DNA of 64,000 nucleotides from Alentia gelatinosa (taxonomy: Eukaryota > Annelida > Polychaeta > Phyllodocida > Polynoidae), in the NCBI GenBank assembly GCA_950022655.1, contig OX465580.1:97668797-97732796 (forward strand), given 5' to 3'. Numbering within the stretch: position 1 is the stretch's first letter; every line of letters begins with the position of its first letter. A program made the position numbers and the translations under genes. The notes under the pieces are model-generated. The model was given only the letters and a program-made list of their open reading frames with translations. It was not told the origin of the DNA and made no database searches. Of this stretch, positions 54,314 through 64,000 are shown piece after piece.

Positions 54314-55905
54314 TGGTTGAGCTCAGGACAATCTTTTAATAAATTCAATTAACTGCAGAAGATTTGCACAGTTTTTCTCCAATCATTAAATCGTTGAGAG
54401 TCTATTGATGGAAAATTATAGTTTACTCACTTGTCCAATGCTGAAAGATTTGCAACCAGCAGATTTGGAATCCTGAGATCAACGAAATAAAGAACACCAA
54501 AAAACAATGTATGGACACGGAAGCGAGGCCTATTCCTAAAATGTGGCCACTGTACTTTTCTTCCTGCAATGTAAGTAGTATATGAAATTATCATTGGACG
54601 CAGGCGATACAAACAGTTGTGTAATTTTTGTCTCAACTGCATATTTAGCAAAGTATTTAGTGGGCATAGAGTTAGACTTGAATCATGTTATCATTCAATC
54701 TCATTTTGACTGATTCTCTGTTTTTATGATAATCATTCCAAATTGACAGGTATCACTGTACCAAATGTTTAATTGTGTGATTTCTTTTTCACGCTCAATG
54801 GATTTTATGACCAGTAACGATGGAGACATCATTGCTGGTTGCTGTAGACTGATTTTAAATCAAAGACGCACGTTTATATCTATTAGTTACAAGATATAAT
54901 TGGATATCCTGGTTACTCACCATACAGTGCAAGCAGAAAAAGTGGGCCCTGTAGCCTGTCAGTAATATCAATTTCATGCACTACTCGTTACGACGTGCTG
55001 TCTACATAATATCATGACACATGTGAACCCAACATTGAGGATGGGACCATTTGCTACATTTGATAAGTGTCTATGGAATTTTGCAGATATAAACCTACTA
55101 CTTCGCGTTTCTAAATGCTGAAAACATACAACAGCTGCACCCAGTGCTGCCACCTAGTAATATTCTATGAAACAAAGTTTGTCTTGGAGTCCTAACCTCC
55201 AATATTCCTATGATTGTAAGCGTGTACAGGTTCTTTTTATGTGTAAAATAAAGATGGTATAATAAATCGTTATGTGCTTTTGAGGAAAACGTGCTACGTT
55301 TGGGGGGTCACTGAAATATACACTGTCCTTATCTGAATAAAGAATAAATATTCAAGACGTTTGACCTAGTTGAGAGACATTTTTATCACGCCACTTTTAT
55401 CATATGAATACGGACAAAGATACACAAGAAATATAAATGCAATGGTACAAGCATGTATGTGATTTTAAACAAGAATCCAACATCTTTTCCTATATATTTA
55501 CATATAATTAGCCTACAATTTACTGTATTGCAAATATGCCGGTGCACAATATTTATGTCTGATTGTAGTTGGAATTGGTTATCACTGAAACAGTTCCCCC
55601 ATGTAGTTGACAGGTAGTAACATCCGAATGCCAGGATGCTGTGTTGCGTCAACTATGAGGGGAATATGGCCACACAGATCAGAACTAGGCAATGTTGTAT
55701 TTATCATTCACCATTGGAAATTTAAGGTATCAAAAGAATGAGAATGTGGATGCAGACCTTCTCACGCATTTTTCTGCATACCAAGGACTTTTTGCTTATA
55801 TTTTTCATTTGTATTCCACTCAATACCGAGCTGTAGGTTCTATATGTTTATTGAGGACACTCATCCTTAATCTTGTAGTTGTAAATTACACACGCTTAAT
55901 TTGTT
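54314..55905. other. Unassigned AT-rich stretch
   Basis: No gene was recognised. Frames at 54427-54651 and 55386-55652 (-) and 55692-55934 (+) have no motif. Confidence 0.4.
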
Positions 55906-55907
55906 TT

Positions 55908-56250
55908 CTATGGAGATTCCGTAATCGGTGGTAAATAGATATCGCGATAGGTGGCGTGCGTTAGATAGTTCGCATTTCGCTCGCTAGGGGCCCGATGCCG
56001 TTTTGGGAACTATTTCCAGTAATCTCCTGATTTCAGAAGCAGGAGGTTACGGGTTCAGTAATCTCCTGGTAGCAAAATACTCACACCCAATGCTATTCCT
56101 ATGGAGACTCCGTATTAGGTGGTAAATAAAAACTAAGCCTATGGAGCCCACAAATCGCTACTGAGTAAAATACGGATAGCCACATTCTCCTAGTAGAATA
56201 CGGCTTTTTCGGCCACCTGATGGGCATTATAGGAACTATTTCATATAAAC
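55908..56250 (+). repeat. Degenerate tandem duplication, about 190-base period
   Basis: CTATGGAGATTCCGTAATCG then GTGGTAAATAG at 55908 recurs as CTATGGAGACTCCGTATTAG then GTGGTAAATAA at 56098. GGAACTATTTC recurs near 56008 and 56233. CAGTAATCTCCTG also occurs twice, at 56017 and 56056. No ORF. Confidence 0.6.
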
Positions 56251-56331
56251 AATACACTGCGCTTGCGTCGAATTTCTAATAATTTACAAGATTCTTTCAT
56301 GATAATTAGAAAGGTGAGTAACAAATACGAC

Positions 56332-56466
56332 ATTACCATGATCTCGATCTGTGTGGCCGTATTCTCCTTGTAGTTGACGCTACGCCATACTCCTCGCCAT
56401 CACTCGGAGTTTTATTACATGTCAACTACGCAGAGAATAAGGCCACACAGTCGAAATCATGGTAAT
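56332..56466. mobile_element. Fold-back (hairpin) element
   Basis: A 135-base palindrome. The left arm is ATTACCATGATCTCGATCTG then TGTGGCCGTATTCTC...GTAGTTGAC. The right arm is GTCAACTAC...GAGAATAAGGCCACACAG then TCGAAATCATGGTAAT. The centre contains ACGCCATACTCCTCGCCATC. A left-arm copy is at 13931. Confidence 0.8.
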
Positions 56467-57119
56467 ACTGTATATATATACGCAGCAGGAAAGTGGCGGG
56501 CCGGTCAGTGCGAATAGGAGGGCGACACCTATGACCAAGGAGCAGGTCTTGTGGAGCGATGCGAAGGATACACTGGCTGCCAGAGCCACACTGGCTGCCA
56601 GAGCTACACTACGTAGCTCAGTGTAGAGAGGGGGTGGTTGCCAATCTATGCGAAGGATCCTTAATATCACTCCTCAACGCCACCCCGCTGGGTGTGGACA
56701 CCCTTCCAAACTTGCGAATCAACCCAGTCGCCGCGAGAGCCACAATGACCGGTCGTAGGCTGGTTCGCTGCAGTGAATGTACACAGGTAGAGGTCATAAT
56801 ATTCAATTTTGAGGAAATTACATGGGTTTAATGTTCCATCTCGGATTTCATTTTGAACAATTATAAACAGTTGTAAGCAGTATTGACATAAAAGGGGGCC
56901 AAACCCAAGAAACATGTGAAAGTGGGTGGATGGGAAAGTCAAAGTAAACATGTGATATTTTATTATGGGTGCAGGATATCGTGACGACACAGGATGAGGA
57001 GATCTGCTAGATGGTATGTTAGACTGTAGTACATCCCATGGTCGCCAGGCTTTCAAACTGGGACTGTGAAAGGCTGCCATTTTCGGTTGGAATCACCACC
57101 ACTCTCAGCATACGGTGTG

Positions 57120-57440
57120 ATAAATGGCAATGTAAGTGTTTTCCTGCAGATCTTTCGTATCTATTGGAGAGTGTGTAAGTTCATACCCTTGAAGCCATTC
57201 TTTCATGTTCTTATTTTATTTTGTGTGTATTTTGAATGAAATGACCATAAATCTACACTTTATTATCAAATTATAATGAGATAAATATTGTTTAGTCAGC
57301 AGTTCTGCTTTTAGAATAAACACAGAACAAAACTACTTGGTTTGGGGCGCACCCAGAGTGATACCGTATGGGATTTAACCCAACCAATCCCTATATCGTA
57401 GCTCGGGGTAGACAGGGGTTTGTTGCCTAACTAGCGAGGA
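57120..57440 (+). repeat. Diverged third unit of the 468-base repeat
   Basis: Shares GATCTTTCGT, GAGAGTGTG, TTATTTTATTTTGTGTGTATTT, CACCCAGAGTGAT, GGGATTTAACCC and CTATATCGTAGC...AGACAGGG with 15594-16061, in order. One unit only, without the leading ACACTAC segment. Confidence 0.65.
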
Positions 57441-58153
57441 GAATGCTCAGGGCGAGAGGTCCATGAAACTGTAGATGGCGCCACCGTCGTTGTGCCGTCC
57501 CATGCCAACGCCATGACAGCTCACACGTTGGCTACAATACTATTTCCGGCATTTAAGAGCTACACTATGGATTTATTTTACCTGCAGGATGGTTTGAATA
57601 CTGAATGAGCTGGGTCATCCGGTAACCCCTATTCTCACTAAAACCAGACACAGAGAATTTTCAATAAAACAGGGGTTTATTATACTGTTCAGTATGTATA
57701 ACCTAGTCCCTCTAGGAGAGCTGAATCCCAATCATGGACTTGTACCCTACTACTAAGTACTAGATAGCAATAGGGTGGTGCCGCACTCAACCACAGAAAG
57801 GGTACGAAAGACTGCACAAAAAATGAGATCCAAAGAAGATGTTGACAAACTATGTACCAGGTTTACCAGCGTTCTTCCATTTTTCACCAAAACAATACAC
57901 CAGATACATGTCACAAGACAAGACTGGACAATATATCTAGCACTTACTCATATATATTTGTCAAGGGAATAACTATAGATATAATAGCAATTGATTTGTT
58001 ATTTTGATCTTATTTTTACATTTCTCTTTCAGATTTCAAATGTTTATGAAATTCAATCATGTTATGCATTTACATCTTGATCTTATGATCAAGTTGCTCC
58101 ATCATTAAGCGCTGGAGCATATGTTTCCTTTATTCTCATCTTAAAAAGTTATT

Positions 58154-58480
58154 TTGAGACGAGGAAAATCAGACAACCAACGACAAATCAGCATTAACAA
58201 ACTGCTTGAAGAACTCAATATCCAATCTTATAAACAACGTCGAATGATGCTATTTATCGGCATTGTGAAGAGCCTGATCATGTCTGGACACTTAACCACG
58301 GAACAGCATGCAGGACAGACCAAATCTCAGAACCACGGGAACAACTGACATGGACAATCTTATCCTGCAAAAACCGAATCACGAAAAATATAAGAAATTG
58401 GCAATGAGTAGGGTAATAACTTTTTGGAATAGCTTGAATGTCAGAACGCAGTATAGTGATTCGAAATTAAACTTTTAAAA
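58154..58480 (+). pseudogene. C-terminal tail of a CR1/Jockey/L2-like LINE reverse transcriptase
   Basis: INKLLEELNIQSYKQRRMML resembles the conserved LxxLxWxxLxxRR segment downstream of RT in CR1/Jockey-like LINEs. After a stop, another frame gives MSRVITFWNSLNVRTQYSDS and KLNF, resembling the final R...WN.LP...S...F segment. The two pieces are in the right order and distance. A short A-rich tract follows (58470-58500). Confidence 0.5.
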
Positions 58481-58499
58481 GAAAATATAAAAAAAATAT

Positions 58500-60480
58500 A
58501 TTGCTACCCGTATTTCTTGAATAAATATCAGTCTATCATTATCTATGTGCTAATATTGTAAACTATACCGCTACGGTGTTTCAGTTCACCCATGTCTTGA
58601 TTTATAAACAACTACCAAAAAATCTTCACACCTCGCATTTACTGTAAACTTCATTTGTAGAATATATTCGACATACTGATAATTATAGGTATTCATCTTA
58701 TGGAAGCGACTCTCTGTGTGTAGATATGTTTGAAGTTGATCAAGATTCATTAGAACTCCAATGTGTATGCATTGTGTTCATTACCTCTTAGACCATGTGA
58801 CATATTCTCAAATGTATCGCTGTCATCTCTCACCCAAAATTTCATCAGGATGAGTACTTGTACATCCTTTTTTATAATATGATGGTGTATTACAACGCTC
58901 ATATAAATCTAAATTATGCATATTGCAATGTAGCTTCAACCTTACAGACAGTCCTCAATGCCTTACTTACAAGTAGATATACTTGCACTTTTCCCCTCTT
59001 TTGTTTTAGCTGTATAATATGGAAGAATACTTGCATATTCTATGATTGGCAACATCAGTATAGTTGCATCTTTGCAGGCGGTGGTCATAAGGAGTTCTGT
59101 CTCGTTACACTAGGCGGCGTGACCGAGCACCATCATCGTCCTGTGATCCTCCAGTGTTGAATGGTTGGTCTGGTTAGGGAAGTGGTCTCTGACTAGTTCT
59201 CTGGTCTGGTGTTCTTAAGCCTGGTTCCCTCTAAGCGATTTTGGGGCATTCAGGGAGCACCCGTCGCCGAATAACAGCCAAAACCTCTGGGATTGTTTGA
59301 GTTCCCAAATGGGAACGCAAAATGACAAAATCGTCGGCGACTATTGCCCTACCACCTGTTGTTTGGGCTTGGGTCGGCGACTGAATTCCCTCTGAAAATG
59401 GCGATCATACAGGGCAGTAGGGTGCACGTCTCAGGGGCAGGAAAAGCTCTTTTCACAATAGTGTGATGAGCGCATAATGTAAACTTAGCCCCTACATACC
59501 AATATAGTTTACAATATTCCACCGAAATATAGCACGTTGACAAAACGATGATATATAGAGCCCTTGATTATAGTAACCAAAAAAACGTAAACTTACAGCC
59601 TTTACATTTATTGTATAAAACATGTCAAATTTGTCGACAGAGTTATTGAAGTATGATTATGAGATTGTATGCATTACGATCGTTAAGTCAACCTTGTTGA
59701 CTAGTGGTGCAAACCATTGACACATATAATTATATGTATAGATATGTGCTAGTGCGTGGAAAAAAAGTTTACACTTTATATCAAGATTACATGTTTGGGT
59801 TTTGAATAGGAAATAGTCGGATTATTAAAGTATTTCTACGGGTTATGACATTAAACTGGCATCTAAAGCATAATGGTTTGTGGGATCATGTATCTTTAGA
59901 TAGAAAATTATTTGAAATCTATCAAGAAGTACCGATGTAATTCAGTTTTTGATAGAAAACACTTTTATCCTATGGTAGAACCAGAAAGTCTTGAATACGG
60001 TATTCATATAGCATCCTAAAAAAAGTTCTCGGATGGGATTTTATTGGCGGATAGGGGCACCAGCCGTGTTTGATGTGATGAGTCGTTTTTCTATCTTCGA
60101 TCCGCCCTATAATGTCAAGTAGGTTATATCTGGTTTTTTTCTTTTTTTTTGTCACATATAATTTCTTTTCATCGAATATGTGTTCATACAAAATGACAGA
60201 TGCTAATAACCAGCGTTGATGTGTATACATTAACTACACAAGAACATGAATATCTAAAATAATATAATTATATTGATATGATGCCTTAAGATCTAAATTT
60301 GCAGCTATGATTTTGAATTACATCGAGTGATGGTTCCCTATCAATTACAATACACACTTAAGAGTGACAATCACTGAATATGCTGATGTAACTAATGTCA
60401 TAGTGTTAATATTACATGCATAATAAAGTCTCTTGCAAGATGGATATTATTTTTGAATACATAGACTAATCGGATAGGGT
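58500..60480. other. Mostly unassigned, with a fold-back-like patch
   Basis: The only structured part I see is 59195-59410. It has inverted GTCGCCGAATAAC and TCGGCGAC words around the perfect palindrome GTTCCCAAATGGGAAC (59302-59317), and TTCCCTCT occurs twice. This may be a decayed TIR element. The rest is AT-rich with no gene. Confidence 0.4.
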
Positions 60481-61060
60481 ATAGAGCGCGGGGCCGTGGG
60501 GACCGGTGGTCGTAGGGAGATCGCCGGCCACCTGATCGACTTTCTCCGGCAGCCCCTCCACTCCCGTCCCCACCTTCCACCCGTCCCGACCAACCTAGGG
60601 TATTTACCGCGTACCGCCCCCCGACGTCCGGCCGAACCCCCTCTGGCACCCGTACACCGGACGCCGGTCCCGGGGACCTCGTGCTCCCCCAAACCCGCCT
60701 CCGGGGTGGACAAACCAGCATACACACATACCCCGGGCTTAGGCCAACAGCAGGGTTACGCCCCGGCCCCTTTATCCTGGCCGCAATCCGACTTCCTTCC
60801 AGCGACCTCTTGAATAATACACTGTTTTGTCAACAGGTGAAATTAAAGGCAAACTTGCACAAGGATTTGCCAGCGGTGAGGGTCGTTTGAGCCAATAATT
60901 GAGTAGTGATTGCGTAGCGTCCGCGGCCGGCTGCAGCCCTTTGAGGGTCTCTCTGGCGGGTGGAGTGTTGACCTGGCCATCTTTCATTAGGGCTAAGAGC
61001 CCTTGTGCGTCCTTATGACGCGGTTTCTTGACTTTAATCCGGGGTTTTATTGGCACAACA
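60481..61060. other. GC- and CpG-rich island with ORFs on both strands
   Basis: Abrupt GC-rich block in AT-rich DNA. Plus-strand frame 60496-60813 is Pro-rich (GYLPRTAPRRPAEPPLAPVH) and ends at a stop. Minus-strand frame 61056-60772 reads IKPRIKVKKPRHKDAQGLLA, then LMKDGQVNTPPARETLKGLQ and LLNYWLKRPSPLANP, which looks more protein-like (basic, helical). No family was recognised. It could be an exon, a retroelement Gag piece or an inserted fragment. Confidence 0.35.
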
Positions 61061-61822
61061 ACGTTAATTCACAAGAGTGGACCACTGGTAACTCAACAGC
61101 GGTGATACCGAGACAGAACAACCAAACTTCACGTCTCAGTTTTCCCTCCGTATAATATATGTACATTTTTCCGTAAAATCAATATATTCAAATTGTCAAT
61201 GAACTTTGCTAAAAGATTGTAACTCTGAGATTCCATATCAATGACGAATTCACTAATTTCATCCTACACATGTCATATCATCATCATACACATAGCATAT
61301 CATCATCCCATTACTATTCCATAATATGTACAAATTGTCTATTTGCCATGTGGAGACAACAAATTGTTTCTGTCGTAAATCATGTTCCAAGGTCACAGAG
61401 CCTGGCCAGAATACCTGCCCCGCAGAAGTCTCGCCATGTACTCTTTCTTGTGCAAATAAAAAAAATCACATGCCAATGGAATGGCGCACCACCTTAACAG
61501 CTATGTTCTCTGATGAAATTGTCTCTCTCCCTACCTGTCCGATTTGGTGAAAGTATTAAGTATCAGCCTAAGCATACATATATTTGAAGAATTGCGGCTC
61601 CATTATGAATGTATTAACCAGAAAGTCAGTGTTAGGACTACAGAGAGTCTAGTGGTGTGACCTTTGAAATATACTCTAACTAAGCTATAATGGTGTAAAA
61701 TCGATGGATTTAATTTTTCCGCACCTCATCCTGTGAACATACTTTACTAGATAGACCCTATGTCTTTGGCCAACTCTGCTGCTTATCTAGGAAGCCAGTT
61801 TCAATTTTGGCCTGGTGGGTAA

Positions 61823-62103
61823 GGCCAGGTGTCCACCTACTACGATATGGCTCCGATATGGTCTACGATGCACCTCCCGATAAAAATTCAAAATCGCGTC
61901 GGAAGGTCACATAATATCGGGGCAGTTGACCACGTTTCTGCGATTAGACACCGATAAAAACCCCATACAATGCGTGGTGGATTGGCATGTCTAGACATAT
62001 GTCTACGATTTTGCACCTTCCCGATATGTCTCCGATATTGCTTTTTGTATCGGTGCCATATCGGAAGGTCTAAATTTCTATCGTAGTAGGTGGACGCCAG
62101 GCC
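61823..62103. mobile_element. Harbinger-like MITE with TAA target duplication
   Basis: The left TIR starts GGCCAGGTGTCCACCTACTA and the right TIR, read inward, starts GGCCTGGCGTCCACCTACTA. Both continue CGATA, giving 25 bases with two mismatches. TAA flanks both sides (61820-61822 and 62104-62106). A 3-bp TWA duplication with GG-starting TIRs is the PIF/Harbinger signature. The 281-base interior has many CGATAT words and no transposase. Confidence 0.8.
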
Positions 62104-62459
62104 TAAAGGTCTATCTGAGGCCGACTGCCACCTGGCGTTGTGTTTGGTGTAGAGGCAAGATGGCAGACACACATCGTGATCGCAATGTGCCGAATATGAT
62201 CCACGCATAAAACGTGATACAGGGAAGATTGTCGAATAGGCAAAAATATAAATGGTAAGAGCTTGCTCAATTAAGAAAAAATATAAATGGTAATTATCCA
62301 TCGATGCCTATTCATAATGCATTGTATGCAGTTAGCTGAATCCCAGTAACCTCTTTCTGATATATCCTTTGTATCCTTCAAATTTGTCTTTAATGATCTT
62401 AAGTATTTGCATTAAACAAACGATGCTACTGTTCCTGGAATCCCTGACCGTGGGGATTT

Positions 62460-62493
62460 TTTTAATTTTTTTTTTGGGGGGGGGGGGGGGGTG
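62460..62493 (+). repeat. T-run and poly(G) tract
   Basis: A T-rich run is followed by about 15 G. Likely polymerase-slippage-prone; no function inferred. Confidence 0.9.
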
Positions 62494-62499
62494 GGGGCT

Positions 62500-64000
62500 C
62501 TATACAGGAGTTTATAGTATAGGATAGAGATTACAAGACAATTAGCAATAATGGATTTGTTTTCTCACACTATCTCGGGGTTAAGTTAGTTGTTGTATGC
62601 TTGAGCATGTCTAACGGTTTCCATTGAACACAACACTTGTTATTAACTTACTGTTTTACAGTGACATTTCACACTTGTCTAATCTAACGACCAAACTCGA
62701 TCTGTCACCTCTATATGAACATTCCCGTGTACATGAATGGAATGAGTGTTGGGTGTGCTAAGGTATTGGGAAGGAGTTGCCAAGTCGGCTCTTATGGAGG
62801 AGAGATGCATGGTCAGGGATTTCCCGGGCGCTGGTCTCTTTTTTTTCTTAAATATCCACAATCAAGGTTAATCTCATGTTAAATCTCGAGGAATGTCTCC
62901 AGCATAACGGGAGTTGCTGTAAAATGGAATGAGTGACGGGCTAGTTGTCGACTTGTCTATAAGTAATAAATGTTCCACTTCATTTACTCACCTCGCCATA
63001 TGTTATGAACAAGCAGCAAACAGTTGGGTCAACAACAGATGAACTTGAATTCAGAACGAGCCCGTTACGTTATACATACGTATATTGCAGATTTTGGGAA
63101 CTTTGAATATTTATGAACTGTGTACTGAGTTGGTATAGAGGAAAATTCTTCAAATCAAATGCTCTGTCATAACGATAAAAGAAAAAAATATACCCTCATA
63201 ATGGAGGTTGTATACTTTGCAAGTTTATGAAAAAATAAATACAGGTGTTCTTTAGTAGTTATGCATGCATGTCTTTGTGCACATGTATGCGCTTCGAACG
63301 AGTAGTTTCTAATGCTTCAAATCAAGGATAACATTCTTCCCGTTTTACCACTGTCCATGTTTTATACATGTACGTTATTCTTTTCAGGGGACAATAGTGA
63401 GCTACACCAGCTAGAATAAATGATGCATGTACTTACGTTAGCCCCTCCCCTTACTGCAAGTACTTCAAGTATAGAAGGTGCAGATTTCAAGTACATGTAT
63501 TGTTAATGATACCGATCCGATTGCACGCTTTAGTTTCTACACTAATTATGTGTGATTAGGCTTTGGTGACCATAAGAAAAAGAAACGCTGAAAACGTCAT
63601 CTGCTTTCTCTATTATCTGTTGGTGCATGTACAGGCACAGGAAGAATTGTGCCCAATCTGGCCAGGATCAGATACGAGAGTTGGCACCTAAACAGATATC
63701 CCTTACTATTAGATTGAGCACACTGCGTTAAGCGGTAAGGCTCATGGATAACTGACACTATATCACCCGTTTTTTATCATCCTGATAGTGATGTTTTTTG
63801 CAAGTAAGTTCTGATAGCGCATTAGCAAGTGTTTATGAAGAGTATTATCTTTGTTGTTGTGTGATATCTGCCTACACATGTAAGCACATGTACATTTGAA
63901 TAAAGGAACTACTTTGGAATAATTGAAATACAGAAATGTTATAATGGACTTTTCAGTAATTGTGGAAATGCAGTCAGATTTCATAAGATATATTTTACTC
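62500..64000. other. Unassigned AT-rich stretch
   Basis: No gene, TIR pair or RNA gene was recognised. Frames at 62679-62861 and 63763-63984 (-) have no motif. Confidence 0.45.

Overview
This 64 kb window looks like intergenic or intronic DNA of a repeat-rich animal, most likely a marine invertebrate. I infer this from the AT-rich background, the absence of operon-like ORF packing, (TA)n and (GA)n microsatellites, and the mix of tyrosine-recombinase (YR) retrotransposons, L1/Tx1-like and CR1/Jockey-like LINE remnants, a Tc1/mariner-like remnant and many terminal-inverted-repeat (TIR) elements. I found no host protein-coding gene I would defend. Nearly every recognisable protein is a broken piece of a mobile element, and most long ORFs are chance or lie in low-complexity DNA. 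No database search or alignment tool was available, so family names rest on motifs read directly.

Layout. 1-700: array of a short repeated motif. 845-1700 (-): Gag remnant of a YR-type retroelement. 2.1-8.4 kb: several TIR elements, an L1/Tx1 tail (6.5-6.9 kb) and a TTAA-ended element with palindromic minisatellite (7.1-7.5 kb). 8.5-9.9 kb (-): 5'-truncated LINE with poly(A). 11.7-12.6 kb: an unrecognised ORF split by a TIR element. 12.8 kb: tRNA-like SINE head. 13.5-14.4 kb: TIR and fold-back elements. 15.6-16.4 kb: tandem duplication with a 468-base period. 17.75-18.3 kb: a second motif array. 18.8-19.6 kb: GGGCCC-ended element with an internal tandem duplication. 26.4-30.4 kb (-): GC-rich DIRS-like element with Gag, RT, RNase H and the YR N-terminal domain. 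31.4-32.2 kb (+): a different YR catalytic domain. 32.6 kb: Tc1-like remnant. 34-38 kb: fold-back elements and a CpG-rich stretch. 40-42.3 kb: second GGGCCC element, an LTR-like block and TA microsatellites. 46.9-48.1 kb (-): internally deleted L1/Tx1-like element. 53.9-54.3 kb: second TTAA element. 56-58.5 kb: fold-back element, repeats and a LINE tail. 60.5-61 kb: GC-rich island. 61.8-62.1 kb: Harbinger-like MITE with a TAA target duplication.

The most interesting signal is architectural. The loci at 1-700 and 17754-18294 each carry copies of one 18-19 bp motif in the same layout: an opposite-orientation copy, a tight doublet, a single and a single, at spacings of about 150-190 bases. Yet the motif sequences are unrelated. 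Similarly, the two TTAA-ended elements are almost equal in length and both carry three palindromic units near the left end, at 33 and 35 base periods, with different outer sequences around a shared ATGCC-NNNN-GGCAT core. A third pattern is a group of TIR elements with CWGGG ends, where the W base at the two ends of each complete element is complementary. All three suggest copies of a cis-acting site changing together within one element.
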